Assembly: GCA_030039005.1 (NCBI GenBank) | Contig: JASHQT010000439.1 | Span: forward strand, 1-45,489 | Direction: 5' to 3' | Length of the DNA: 45,489 nt | From: Bryobacteraceae bacterium | Lineage (GTDB): Bacteria > Acidobacteriota > Terriglobia > Bryobacterales > Bryobacteraceae | Part shown: piece by piece, positions 1-8,442 of the stretch | Numbering within the stretch: the first letter of the stretch is position 1 | Layout: every line of letters begins with the position of its first letter | Made by a program: the position numbers and the translations under genes | The notes under the pieces: generated by a model | Seen by the model: the letters and a program-made list of their open reading frames with translations, nothing else | What the model was told of the DNA's origin: nothing | Database searches by the model: none

Positions 1-267
1 TTTATTGTTCGCGAAGCTCAGCTTGCCGTTGATCGTCAGACCGTTCAGCGGCGGGGTGTTGACGTCGAGCACCACTTCTCTGCCGGCGTCGATGGTGACC
101 TTGTCGCCTGCGCCGGGCACCTTGCGGTTCGGCCAGGTCGCCGGATCAGACCAGTTTGCCGCCCTGGCTGCCGGCGCTGCAGGACTCTGGGCCTGCACGA
201 TAGTGAACACGCTGACGAGCAACGATGCTGAAAGCAACGGAAGGAACGAGCGATTCTTCTTCCTCAT
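1..267 (-). CDS. Secreted G8-domain-like protein, N-terminal part (cut by window edge)
   Basis: The reverse strand reads an open frame from an ATG at 267 to base 1 with no stop, so the C-terminal part lies outside the window. An AGAGG motif sits 8 bases before the ATG. The first 27 or so residues are a signal peptide: basic start MRKKNR, hydrophobic core, then VQAQ. The mature part contains WSDPATW, then a GAGDKV turn and VVLDVNTPPL. This is the pattern of a G8 domain (W-x-D-x-x-T-W, G-x-x-V, V-x-L-D), a beta-rich extracellular domain. Seen: signal peptide and G8-like start. Inferred: an exported, possibly surface-acting or carbohydrate-related protein; the rest of the protein would decide. 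Confidence 0.7.
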   Translation of the reverse strand, partial: MRKKNRSFLPLLSASLLVSVFTIVQAQSPAAPAARAANWSDPATWPNRKVPGAGDKVTIDAGREVVLDVNTPPLNGLTINGKLSFANNK

Positions 268-452
268 GACATGAACCTCTGATACTCGAAAAATGACCAC
301 TATCCAGCCTACAGGATAGCGTGAACACCGCCGCTAATCCGGCGTTATGTCAACTGCGCCGTACACACAAGAAGGGCGTCTCGCTATCCCCCAGCAAGCT
401 TCGTCCGTGGCATGACCACCCAACCGCCGCCAAAATTGGTGTCACGAAGCGA

Positions 453-3077
453 TCATTTTGCTTGCGGCGCCGCGCGCCGCAGATAGTCGAAGAAGTTCAG
501 CATAAAGGTTACCCGCGGCGGACCTTGGGCCTCTTGGCGGGGAGCCGGGAACATGGCTACATGCTTGCCGTCCGGCGCCAGGTCGAAATTCTGCCGGACT
601 CCACTTCGGCGAATGAGCGTGCTCGACCACTGCCTGGGTATGCCCGGGCTGAACGTGTCGCCTTGAGCGGTGTAGTCGGTCACCATGAGGTGATCGTCGC
701 TGCCCAGGAACAAGAGCTCGTGGGCAGCGCGAGACCACACGGGGAATTTTCCTCCACCGGAAGAGACTTTCCACTTGCCTCCAGGACCCGGGAAGGATCG
801 CACATATACTTCTTCACTGGTCGATTCGGTGGACGAATAGGCGAGAAAGCGTCCGTCCGGCGAGAAGGCGGCATCTACTTCGACAATCTTAGGATCGTTC
901 AGGAAAGCATCGGGCCGACCCGGCCTGGGATGGTCGGGATCGCTCTGGTCCAGTGAAACCGTCCAGACGTCGGGCAAACCGTTGGTGCTTCTGGTGAACG
1001 CCAGACGGCTGCCATTGGGGGCCACGGACTGTGGGCGCAAGGTATCGCCTTTGATGTTCAGAAGACTCCGCGGCGGGGACGATCCATCGGCACGAGCCCA
1101 CCACAACGTAGAGCCCGAGCTGAAAACCAGGTGCTTGCTATCGGGCGCCCATGCCAGCTCGTAGTCTCCCGGAGCGCTGAAGGTGAGCTGTGCCGGCGTT
1201 TTTCGCTCCACATCGTAAACCCAAACCTCGGCTCCGCCGCCAGTGCTTGCGATGTAGGCCAGGCGCTTTCCGTCCGGCGAAAACCGAGGCGAGTCATACC
1301 TGCCCTTCGCCAACAACTCCGTTGTTTTGCCGGAGGCGTCCAACGACGAAATGGGATAGGACACGCCTTCTGTCTTCCCAATCAGATAAACCAGGGTTCC
1401 ATTGCGCGATACATCGTACTGCCTGGATTCGGCTTGCGGGCCAATAGCACTCCCGGCGGCGACATCGTTGACTAAAGGCGCCGGCGAGCCCTGAATTTCC
1501 AGATGATCGGGATCGAACGGAACCGCAAACATCGTGTTCGTGTTCTGCCGCAAGTAAAGCAGGTGCCCTTTTTTTCCGAATGTTGGCACAAAGAGTGGGG
1601 CGTACGCATCCGGTATTAGCATTTTGGCGCGGCCGGTCTTCAGGGAGACCGCATAGACAGCCGCACTCAGTTCAACGTTCGATCCAGTGAAAAGGATCGA
1701 GGAGCTGCCGGGCAGCACTTGTGGAAACTGCTGATATCCGCCGTCCTCGATTTGCTGGTCCGCGCTGCTTGTGGCGGAGCAGCTCCAGAGCCCGGAAGGG
1801 CCGCCAACGATAATGTTGCCGTTGTCGCCCCAACTCCCGCCGAGCGAATTGGGCGAGTGGCAGAGCGGGACAGCCCCGCCTCCCTGCACGGCCGCCTTCA
1901 TCAGGTTGCTATTGTTGAAGAACCCGATCCACTGGCCGTCGGGCGAGAAAAAGGGATCTACTCCGCCTTCGCTCGCGGGAATCGGTGTAGCGTCGGCCTG
2001 GTCGAGAAACCGAATAGCCAGTTGCCGGATTCTGTTGCGCTGGATCGGAAAGACGATGCGCGTACCGTCGGGAGACAAGGCAATGGTGGCCTCCTTGCCC
2101 GCGACGGCGTCGGGCCCGAGGTCCACGTTCAGGCGAATCGGCGGATGCTCGACCGGCCGGGTGGCACGCCACGCGATCCAGCCCAAAGCGCCGGATGCCG
2201 CCAGAAACAGCGCAGCGGCCGCGGGCCAGAGTGGCGAGGGAGCAGCGACAACGGGCGCGGCCTCTTCCGTTAGCAAATCGCGCGCGTCGCCGATGTCGCG
2301 CAGGCGCTTCCTCGGATCCTTTTCGAGGCAGCGGCGGAGCAGCTTGCGGACGTTCGGCGGGACTCGCTCCAGGTCCGGCTCCTTGGTCAACACCTGCGCG
2401 AGCGTATCCGCGGGATCGCCGCCTTTGAACAAGCGGTCACCTGTCAGCAACTCGTGGAGCACCACTCCCCAGGACCAGATGTCGGCGCGCTTATCGACGC
2501 GTTTGCCCTTGGCCTGTTCAGGAGCCATGTACGCGGCTGTGCCGAGAATGACTCCCGCGAGCGTTGCGTTCATTGTTAGCGTGGGCGAATTGACGGGATC
2601 GCTGGGCGGCGACTCCGGCGTGTCGCTGAACGCTTTGGCCAGCCCAAAATCCAGGAGTTTGACCACGCCGTCCGCGGTGGCCTTGAGGTTGGCGGGCTTC
2701 AGATCGCGATGAACGACGCCTTTTTCGTGTGCATATTCGAGCGCGTCGGCGATCTGCATTGCGATCTTCCAAGCTTCATCGAACGGCAGCGGGCCTTTGG
2801 GCGATTCGCCCTCGACCAGTTCCATGATCAGCGCGTTATCTTCGACGCCATAGATCTGCGCGATGTTCGGATGGTTCAAGGACGCGAGGACCTTAGCTTC
2901 TCGCTCGAATCGCGCCATGCGATCGGGGTCCTGCGCGAAACTCGCCGGCAGAATCTTGATCGCTACGTCGCGGTCGAGCTGAGTATCCCTCGCCCGATAC
3001 ACCTCGCCCATGCCGCCCGCGCCGATGGGGGCAATGATTTGGTACGGTCCCAGCTTAGCGCCGGCAGGAAGTGGCAT
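453..3077 (-). CDS. Ser/Thr protein kinase with C-terminal TolB/WD40-like propeller
   Basis: 874 residues. The cytoplasmic kinase domain is complete: glycine loop GAGGMGEV at 19-26, ATP-binding Lys41 (AIK), catalytic loop HRDLKPAN at 123-130, DFG at 143-145 and APE at 185-187. A membrane segment follows at about 284-303. The outer part, about 320-860, has repeated blades with the signature SPDG (for example ALSPDGTRIVF, FSPDGQWIGFF, FSPDGKRLAYI, FSPDGRFLAYS), typical of PD40/TolB propellers. This layout, a Pkn-type kinase with an exported propeller sensor, is common in Acidobacteria. The kinase presumably phosphorylates Ser/Thr of cytoplasmic targets in response to something bound by the propeller; ligand and targets cannot be read from sequence. 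The first ATG gives the kinase start directly and no cognate phosphatase is adjacent. Confidence 0.93.
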   Translation of the reverse strand: MPLPAGAKLGPYQIIAPIGAGGMGEVYRARDTQLDRDVAIKILPASFAQDPDRMARFEREAKVLASLNHPNIAQIYGVEDNALIMELVEGESPKGPLPFDEAWKIAMQIADALEYAHEKGVVHRDLKPANLKATADGVVKLLDFGLAKAFSDTPESPPSDPVNSPTLTMNATLAGVILGTAAYMAPEQAKGKRVDKRADIWSWGVVLHELLTGDRLFKGGDPADTLAQVLTKEPDLERVPPNVRKLLRRCLEKDPRKRLRDIGDARDLLTEEAAPVVAAPSPLWPAAAALFLAASGALGWIAWRATRPVEHPPIRLNVDLGPDAVAGKEATIALSPDGTRIVFPIQRNRIRQLAIRFLDQADATPIPASEGGVDPFFSPDGQWIGFFNNSNLMKAAVQGGGAVPLCHSPNSLGGSWGDNGNIIVGGPSGLWSCSATSSADQQIEDGGYQQFPQVLPGSSSILFTGSNVELSAAVYAVSLKTGRAKMLIPDAYAPLFVPTFGKKGHLLYLRQNTNTMFAVPFDPDHLEIQGSPAPLVNDVAAGSAIGPQAESRQYDVSRNGTLVYLIGKTEGVSYPISSLDASGKTTELLAKGRYDSPRFSPDGKRLAYIASTGGGAEVWVYDVERKTPAQLTFSAPGDYELAWAPDSKHLVFSSGSTLWWARADGSSPPRSLLNIKGDTLRPQSVAPNGSRLAFTRSTNGLPDVWTVSLDQSDPDHPRPGRPDAFLNDPKIVEVDAAFSPDGRFLAYSSTESTSEEVYVRSFPGPGGKWKVSSGGGKFPVWSRAAHELLFLGSDDHLMVTDYTAQGDTFSPGIPRQWSSTLIRRSGVRQNFDLAPDGKHVAMFPAPRQEAQGPPRVTFMLNFFDYLRRAAPQAK

Positions 3078-3577
3078 ACGCTTGGTTTAGCTCAGTTTAC
3101 TTGATCGGATCTTAGATCGTGGCCGAGTGACGCGCCACATGGAGAAAGCCCTTTCGATCGATGGCGACCATCGCATTAGGAACTTGAAATGCCCTAGCTA
3201 TAGCGTTCCAAATCGCGGGAGGCGCCAACCGGCCCCCGACCTCACCAGCCCGCTGGTCACAGCTGCCCTCGTACCTTTTTCCACCAGCTGTCATTCATTT
3301 CCCGCCCCCCGCCCCGCTACGCGACGCGTGGCTGTCATTCTGGAACTGATTGCCTCACGCTCCCCCGCCCCGACTTTCGCCGCAAGCTCGCCAAATGCCA
3401 AAATTTTTCGCCGCACCCCCGCACACATCTCCCACCCCCAAACCGTCCGATACCGTGCCTGCAGCCCCAATCGCCAACCCCGGAGGCGACGCCGCCTGGC
3501 GGAGCCGATCCGCCCGCCAGCCGAGAAACCGCTTGAAACCCGTGGGTCGCGAAGGACCGTCTGTTACTATCAGAATC
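3078..3577. other. 500-base C-rich intergenic region
   Basis: This stretch between the divergent kinase and moaD-moaE genes has no convincing gene. It is very C-rich on the plus strand from about 3290 to 3470. A 6-bp hairpin (GGCGGA at 3498-3503, TCCGCC at 3509-3514) lies 60 bases before moaD-moaE but has no T tract, so it is not a terminator. I looked for the conserved parts of the Moco riboswitch and did not find them. An in-frame ATG at 3350 would extend moaD-moaE by 76 proline-rich residues that do not resemble MoaD. Confidence 0.5.
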
Positions 3578-4306
3578 GTGCGGATAAAGGTCCTGTTTTT
3601 CGGCATCTTGAAGGACATCGTCGGCCGCTCGGAAGACCACATCGAGGTCGCCGACGGCGCGCACCTGGAGTCCGTCTTCGCCCGCTACGCGCGCCAATTT
3701 CCGCGCCTCACGGACCTGGAATCCAGCATCCTGCTGGCCTGCAATCACGAATTCTGCGACCGTTCGGCCGCCATCCGCGAAGGCGATGAAATCGCGTTCC
3801 TGCCGCCGGTTAGCGGCGGTTCGGGCGCGGCCAGCCGTTACACGCACGAAATCTCGGACGCCGAAACAGGCTGTTTCTTCGCCCTCACGCGCGAGCCCAT
3901 CGACACGCCCGCCATCGGCCGGCAACTGCTGCGCGGCGAGGACGGCGCGCTGGTGGATTTCGAAGGCGTGGTGCGCAACAACACCAAAGGCCGCGCCACG
4001 CGCTTTCTCGATTACGAATGCTACGAGCCTATGGCGGTCAAGATGATGGCCGAGATCGGCCGTGAAATCCTGCGCACGCACCCCATCGGCCGCATCGCCA
4101 TGGTGCATCGCCTGGGCCGGCTCCAGATCGGCGAAGCGAGCGTCGCCGTCGTCGTCACCGCCCCGCATCGCAAGCCCGCGTTTGACGCCGCTCTCGAAGG
4201 CATCAATCGGCTCAAGCGCATCGTGCCGATATGGAAGAAAGAACACTTCGCCGACGGTGAGGTGTGGGTCGATGGGGAGTGGGACGAGTCCGTCCTGAAA
4301 AAGTGA
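3578..4306 (+). CDS. Molybdopterin synthase, MoaD-MoaE fusion
   Basis: 242 residues from a GTG at 3578. Residues 1-81 are MoaD-like: ubiquitin fold beginning RIKVLFFG and ending in LPPVSGG. Residues about 88-230 are MoaE-like, with VRNNTKGR, IGRIAMVHRLG and the catalytic lysines of LK-x4-PIWKKE (Lys213 and Lys220, corresponding to Lys119 and Lys126 of E. coli MoaE). Molybdopterin synthase moves sulfur from the MoaD C-terminal thiocarboxylate onto precursor Z during molybdenum cofactor synthesis. Here the Gly80-Gly81 that should be the free carboxyl end is internal, so cleavage after Gly81 is expected, as known for mycobacterial MoaX. The start is chosen because MoaD homology begins there; the Shine-Dalgarno is weak. 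The stop overlaps the next gene's GTG. Confidence 0.9.
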   Translation: MRIKVLFFGILKDIVGRSEDHIEVADGAHLESVFARYARQFPRLTDLESSILLACNHEFCDRSAAIREGDEIAFLPPVSGGSGAASRYTHEISDAETGCFFALTREPIDTPAIGRQLLRGEDGALVDFEGVVRNNTKGRATRFLDYECYEPMAVKMMAEIGREILRTHPIGRIAMVHRLGRLQIGEASVAVVVTAPHRKPAFDAALEGINRLKRIVPIWKKEHFADGEVWVDGEWDESVLKK

Positions 4307-5235
4307 TCCGCTCGCTGCTTTGTTTTCTTTTCGCCGCTCTAGGACTCACCGCGCAGCCCGAGCCGGTGATTCGCGTCAACGTCCGCCTGGTGCACATGCT
4401 GGTCACCGTCAAGGACGCCGCCGGACAACTGGTCGGCTCGCTGAACAAAAGCGATTTCACGGTCTACGACAACGGCGTCAAACAGGAGATCGCCCTCTTC
4501 GATCGCGAAACCGAGCAGCCGCTCTCGGTTGCCATGATGGTCGATACCAGCGCGTCGACGGGCATCGAGAAAAGTTACGAGCTCGACTCTGTCAGCCGTT
4601 TTCTGCGCGCCCTGCTGAGCGCGGGCAACCCCGCCGATACGGTTTCGCTCTACACGTTCGACTGGTTAGTGTCGCAGCGCAGCAATTACACGCGCCGCTT
4701 TGCCAAACTCGACGCCATCTTGAAGGAGCTCCGCTCCACCGGCGGAACGTCGCTCTATGACGCCATTTACCTCGCTTCGCGCGATCTCGAATATCGCAAC
4801 GGCCGCCACGTCATGGTTCTGGTCACCGATGGTGGCGATACTACCAGTTACAAGGATTATCACGCCGCGCTCGAAGCCGCGCAGCTAGCCGACACGGTTC
4901 TGTATCCAGTGCTGGTAGTCCCCATCACCAACAGCGCCGGCCGTAATGTGGGAGGCGAAAACGCGCTCACCACGCTCGCCGCGGGCACGGGCGGCCGAGT
5001 CTTTAAACCCAGCCTGGGCGCGGGGCTCGATCGCGCCTTCGATGAGATTCTGCTCGAACTCCGCACGCAGTATCTCATCGGTTTCTATCCTAAGGACGTG
5101 CCCCCCACCACGGACCGGTTTCATATCCTGACCGTCAACGTCGGCGGCCCCGCCGCCGCCCGCGGATTGCGCGTCATCACGCGCAGCGGATATTATGGGG
5201 ATGCGAATGGAGCTCGATCAGCATTTGGGCAGTGA
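4303..5235 (+). CDS. Secreted VWFA-domain protein, acidobacterial type
   Basis: 310 residues from a GTG at 4303, which overlaps the moaD-moaE stop in GTGA, so translation is probably coupled. The start MIRSLLCFLFAALGLTAQ is a signal peptide. A beta-rich segment (VNVRLVHMLVTVKD, then FTVYDNGVKQEI) precedes a von Willebrand A domain with a MIDAS motif DTSAS at about 81-85 and a later VTDGGD. This architecture matches the VWFA family that is greatly expanded in Acidobacteria; its function is unknown but is expected to be extracytoplasmic metal-dependent protein binding. Position between a cofactor gene and an Hfq-like gene gives no clear functional link. An ATG 39 bases upstream is in frame but would sit inside moaE and add no recognisable sequence. 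Confidence 0.88.
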   Translation: MIRSLLCFLFAALGLTAQPEPVIRVNVRLVHMLVTVKDAAGQLVGSLNKSDFTVYDNGVKQEIALFDRETEQPLSVAMMVDTSASTGIEKSYELDSVSRFLRALLSAGNPADTVSLYTFDWLVSQRSNYTRRFAKLDAILKELRSTGGTSLYDAIYLASRDLEYRNGRHVMVLVTDGGDTTSYKDYHAALEAAQLADTVLYPVLVVPITNSAGRNVGGENALTTLAAGTGGRVFKPSLGAGLDRAFDEILLELRTQYLIGFYPKDVPPTTDRFHILTVNVGGPAAARGLRVITRSGYYGDANGARSAFGQ

Positions 5236-5479
5236 AGCGGAGGAAGCCGTGAAAGCCAAAACCAAGGCTCCGGAGCAGACTTTCGAGGAAGTCAAGTATC
5301 TGCGCTATCTGATCGAGAAAGCGATCCCGGTGCGGATCCGGCTCAGCAGCAACGAAGAGGTGTCGGGCGTCATCGAGTTCTACGATTCAAACTTCATCCG
5401 GGTCACACGCAACGGCGCTCCCAACCTGTTTCTGTACAAGCACGACATCAAGTATCTGTACGAAGACCCGGAGGCCTGA
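5195..5479 (+). CDS. Hfq-like Sm-fold RNA-binding protein
   Basis: 94 residues from the first ATG; ATGs at 5201 and 5207 are also in frame, and 5207 has the better spacing from GGGG at 5197-5200. The C-terminal two thirds has an Sm-fold pattern: a helix (EVKYLRYLIEKAIPV), then VRIRLSSNEEVSGVIEFYD, FIRV and finally LYKHDIKYL. The last motif is the counterpart of the Sm2 YKHAI motif of Hfq, which binds U-rich RNA. Inference: a divergent Hfq acting as RNA chaperone. The N-terminal 25 residues are charged and without homology that I recognise. The gene overlaps the 3' end of the VWFA gene by about 30 bases, so the two are likely co-transcribed. Confidence 0.75.
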   Translation: MGMRMELDQHLGSEAEEAVKAKTKAPEQTFEEVKYLRYLIEKAIPVRIRLSSNEEVSGVIEFYDSNFIRVTRNGAPNLFLYKHDIKYLYEDPEA

Positions 5480-5487
5480 CCGCTCCG

Positions 5488-6300
5488 GTGCCCCCCTATC
5501 TCGAAACCGCCGAGCAAATCGCGCGCGAAGCCGGTGCTCTGCTCCATCATTACTTCGAACGCCACATCGGTTTCGAATTGAAGGGAGAATTCGATCTGGT
5601 CACCGAAGCCGACCGCGCTTCCGAGAAGCTGGTGATCGAGCGCCTGCAACGGCATTATCCGACGCACTCCATCGTCGCCGAAGAAAGCGGCGGCCATGCG
5701 GGCGAGTCCACCGAGTATTGTTGGTACGTGGATCCGCTGGACGGCACCACGAATTTCGCCCACGGATTTCCCATGTACAACGTCACGCTGGCGCTCGAAA
5801 AAGCGGGCGAAATCGTTGCCGGCGTGATCTTCGATCCCGAGCGCGACGAAATGTTCACCACGGAGCGCGGCGCCGGCGCCCAATTGAACGGCATGCCGAT
5901 TCACGTTTCGCGCGTTCGCCAGATCGAGGACGCCCTCGTCGCCACCGGGTTTCCCAGCCGCAAGCGCCACCAGAACATCAACGTGCATTTTTACTATCAG
6001 CTCGCCATGATCACGCACGGCGTACGGCGCGCCGGAGCCGCCGCGCTGGATCTGGCTTACGTGGCCTGCGGGCGTTTGGACGCCTTTTGGGAATTCGGAC
6101 TGAATCCCTGGGACATGGCGGCCGGAACTTTGCTGATCGCCGAGGCCGGCGGCCGGTGCTCGGACATGCACGGCGGGCCGGTCCGCATGCGCGGCCCGCA
6201 TTTACTGACCGATAACGGCGCGATCCACGAGGGCATGCTCGAAGTTTTCGCCGAAGTGTTCCGGCGCGAATACCGCTACGCGATGCCTACGATTGAGTAG
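5488..6300 (+). CDS. Inositol monophosphatase family protein
   Basis: 270 residues from a GTG at 5488, eight bases after the Hfq-like stop. The metal-site signatures are complete: Glu65-Glu66 in IVAEESGG, DPLDGTTNF at 82-90, and NPWDMAAG with Asp209. This is the Mg-dependent, Li-sensitive phosphatase fold that hydrolyses inositol-1-phosphate or related sugar phosphates; SuhB also belongs here. Length is normal for the family (about 260-270). The 3' end overlaps the convergent MocR gene by 14 bases. It is the last gene of the plus-strand run that starts with moaD-moaE. True substrate (inositol phosphate, NADP, PAP or fructose bisphosphate) cannot be told from the motifs. Confidence 0.93.
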   Translation: MPPYLETAEQIAREAGALLHHYFERHIGFELKGEFDLVTEADRASEKLVIERLQRHYPTHSIVAEESGGHAGESTEYCWYVDPLDGTTNFAHGFPMYNVTLALEKAGEIVAGVIFDPERDEMFTTERGAGAQLNGMPIHVSRVRQIEDALVATGFPSRKRHQNINVHFYYQLAMITHGVRRAGAAALDLAYVACGRLDAFWEFGLNPWDMAAGTLLIAEAGGRCSDMHGGPVRMRGPHLLTDNGAIHEGMLEVFAEVFRREYRYAMPTIE

Positions 6301-7714
6301 CCAGTCTTCGGATAGCTTCCCGAATCACGCGCTCGCTCACCGAGGAGAAACCGATGATAAACTCGCCGTCGGGAGGCGTGGTGAGATAGCACTCCGCCGA
6401 GCTGTTGAGCTGGACCTTCGCGGCGGCGGCCCTTTCGGCGATGCCGCGGCCTTCCAGGCGATCTTCGAAATGCACCAGGACGTGCATCCCGGCTTGGTCG
6501 CCGCGGATGCTGACGCGGTCTCCGAAGTGCCGCTCGATCGATTCCACCAGCGCCGCCCGCCGGCTTCCGTAGACGCGGCGCATGCGCCGGATGTGGCGCT
6601 CCAGATGGCCTTCGGCGATGAAGTCGGCTAGAGCGGCCTGCTCCGCGACCGGATTATGGCGGTCGGCCAGCCATTTGGCGCGCTGCAGTGCAGGCACCAA
6701 ACCCGGCGGTGCGATGATATATCCGATCCGCAACGCCGGAAACATTACCTTCGAAAATGTTCCGATATAGATCACCGCCACGTCCGCCGCCAATCCCTGC
6801 AGCGCGGGCAGAGGCGGCCCGCTGTAGCGATATTCGCTGTCGTAGTCGTCCTCGACGATCACGGATTTGTGCCGCCGCGCCCATTCGATCAGCTCCAGGC
6901 GCCGCGCCAGCGACATCGCCACGCCGGTCGGGAACTGGTGCGACGGCGTGACGTAGACCACGCGCGCCTGGTGGCTCAATTCCCGGATCCGAATTCCGTT
7001 CTCGTCGATTCCCGCGCCGCGCAGCCGCGCGCCATAGCCCTCGAAAATGCGCCGCGCACCCTGATAGCCGGGGTTTTCGATGGCCACTTCGTCACCCGGC
7101 TCGAGCAGCAGCCGCGCGCAAAGATCGATGCCCTGCGCCGATCCATTCACGACGATCACCTGCGCGGGCGTGCAGCGCACCGCGCGCGACCGCGCCACAT
7201 AGGCCGCGATTTCCCGGCGCAGCGGCTCGAACCCGGCCGATTCATCGGAGTAATCGAACAGCTCCGGCCGCGCGGACCGCAGATGCCGCATCACCAGCTT
7301 GCGCCAGGCGCCGATGGGGAACAGCGACAGATCGGGCCGCCATTGGGCCAGGCAAAGGAAACCCCGCGGAGTGTGCGCATAGGCAAAATCGCCGGTAAGC
7401 GCCGCGCCGTAGCGCGAGAGGCGGGGAGTGGGCGCCGCGGTTTCGCGCGCCGGCGGCTTGTGATTGGGCAGCTCCCGGCAGACGAAGGTTCCAGAGCCGC
7501 GAGCGGTCTCCAAGTAACCTTCGGCGATGAGTTGATCGTAGGCGACGGTCACCGTGCTGCGGGAGACCCCCAGGTCGCCCGAAAGCTCGCGGGTAGAGGG
7601 AACGCGTTCAGCGGGACGAAAGCGCCCACTGAGGATTCCTTGCCGCCACTGCTCGTAGAGCTGGCGATGCAGCGGCGCCGGGGCCGTTCGGTTGAGGATG
7701 AACGCAGCTCGCAT
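6287..7714 (-). CDS. MocR/PdxR-type regulator: GntR winged helix plus aminotransferase-like domain
   Basis: 475 residues when started at the ATG at 7714; an upstream in-frame ATG at 7804 would add 30 residues without homology and run through the candidate operator. Residues about 12-80 are a GntR winged helix (HRQLYEQWRQGIL, RVPSTRELSGDLGVSRSTV, LETARGSGTFV). Residues 115-470 are a fold-type I aminotransferase-like domain with the PLP lysine in GTFSKVMFP (Lys322), the Asp of VIVEDDYDSEY and a NPGYQGA segment. Such proteins use PLP as effector; PdxR members control PLP synthesis or salvage genes. It is divergent from a PNPOx-like gene with PdxR-type boxes in between, which supports a role in vitamin B6 homeostasis. 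Confidence 0.92.
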   Translation of the reverse strand: MRAAFILNRTAPAPLHRQLYEQWRQGILSGRFRPAERVPSTRELSGDLGVSRSTVTVAYDQLIAEGYLETARGSGTFVCRELPNHKPPARETAAPTPRLSRYGAALTGDFAYAHTPRGFLCLAQWRPDLSLFPIGAWRKLVMRHLRSARPELFDYSDESAGFEPLRREIAAYVARSRAVRCTPAQVIVVNGSAQGIDLCARLLLEPGDEVAIENPGYQGARRIFEGYGARLRGAGIDENGIRIRELSHQARVVYVTPSHQFPTGVAMSLARRLELIEWARRHKSVIVEDDYDSEYRYSGPPLPALQGLAADVAVIYIGTFSKVMFPALRIGYIIAPPGLVPALQRAKWLADRHNPVAEQAALADFIAEGHLERHIRRMRRVYGSRRAALVESIERHFGDRVSIRGDQAGMHVLVHFEDRLEGRGIAERAAAAKVQLNSSAECYLTTPPDGEFIIGFSSVSERVIREAIRRLATQS

Positions 7715-7764
7715 AGTGGACTGCTCTAGTTTATCAAAAGTGGATCTTTCTTCGGTCCACGTTT
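7711..7764. promoter_or_regulatory. Candidate PdxR/MocR operator with three AGTGGWC-like boxes
   Basis: The 82-base gap between the MocR-type gene and the PNPOx-like gene holds ATAGTGGACTG (7713-7723), AAAAGTGGATCT (7736-7747) and, on the minus strand, AAACGTGGACC (7764-7754). The first two are direct repeats 24 bases apart. The second is very close to the AAAGTGGW(T)CTA motif known for Corynebacterium PdxR. The first box overlaps the regulator's own start codon, which fits autoregulation. Seen: the repeats. Inferred: that they bind this regulator. Confidence 0.6.
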
Positions 7765-7796
7765 CCGGGTAGTATCGAGCCAGGTTGATATCGATC

Positions 7797-8441
7797 ATGG
7801 ACACCTACACCCCCACCGAACGAACGCAGGTCCGGCGGCGCTCGCAGCGCGGCGTTTACGATAAAGCGCAGGTTCACGCCATCCTGGACGAAGGGTTCAT
7901 CTGCCACATCGGATTCGTCATCGACGGCCAGACGCATGTGGTGCCCACGGCGTATGCGCGCGCGGAGGAACAGATTTATGTACATGGATCCCCGGCCAGC
8001 CGGCTGATGCGCGGCGGCGGCGACGGAGGCGAGCTCGACCTTTGCCTCACCGTGACGCTGGTGGACGGATTGGTTCTGGCGCGTTCCGCATTCCACACCT
8101 CGATCAACTACCGCTCGGTGGTCGTGTTCGGCAAGGCGCGGCCAGTGACGGACCTGATCGAGAAATGGCAGGCGCTGCGCTCGTTCACCAATCACGTGAT
8201 CGCCGGCCGTTGGGAACAGGTGAAGCAGCCTAACGAGCAGGAGCTCAAGGCCACCAGCGTTCTGGCGCTCGCGCTCGACGAGGTCTCGGCGAAAATTCGG
8301 ACCGGGCCGCCGCTCGATGACGAAGAAGACTACGCGTTGCCAGTATGGGGCGGCGTGGTGCCCCTGCGGCAACAGTTCGGCGAACCGGCGCCGGACGGCC
8401 GGGTGCTGGATGGAATCGCGGCGCCGCATCTGAGCCGCTAA
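7797..8441 (+). CDS. Pyridoxamine 5'-phosphate oxidase-like flavin-binding protein
   Basis: 214 residues from the ATG at 7797; a TTG at 7785 is in frame but lies directly against the AGG at 7782-7784. The fold signature is that of the PNPOx-like split barrel: RGVYDKAQVHAILDEGFICHIGFVIDG near the N-terminus, VVPTAYAR, IYVHGSPASRLMR, then FHTSINYRSVVVFGKA. It belongs to the COG3467-like flavin-nucleotide-binding group rather than to true PdxH, because the PdxH C-terminal region is missing. Being divergent from a PdxR-type regulator makes a role in B6 vitamer salvage plausible but not proven. It ends one base before the convergent gene that follows. Confidence 0.85.
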   Translation: MDTYTPTERTQVRRRSQRGVYDKAQVHAILDEGFICHIGFVIDGQTHVVPTAYARAEEQIYVHGSPASRLMRGGGDGGELDLCLTVTLVDGLVLARSAFHTSINYRSVVVFGKARPVTDLIEKWQALRSFTNHVIAGRWEQVKQPNEQELKATSVLALALDEVSAKIRTGPPLDDEEDYALPVWGGVVPLRQQFGEPAPDGRVLDGIAAPHLSR

Positions 8442-8442
8442 T

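Noticed and set aside
3350..3577. N-terminal extension of the MoaD-MoaE frame from an ATG at 3350
   Set aside because: The 76 residues are proline-rich and unlike MoaD; homology begins exactly at the GTG at 3578.
3440..3577. Molybdenum cofactor riboswitch upstream of moaD-moaE
   Set aside because: Only a simple 6-bp hairpin was found; the conserved parts of the Moco motif were not seen.
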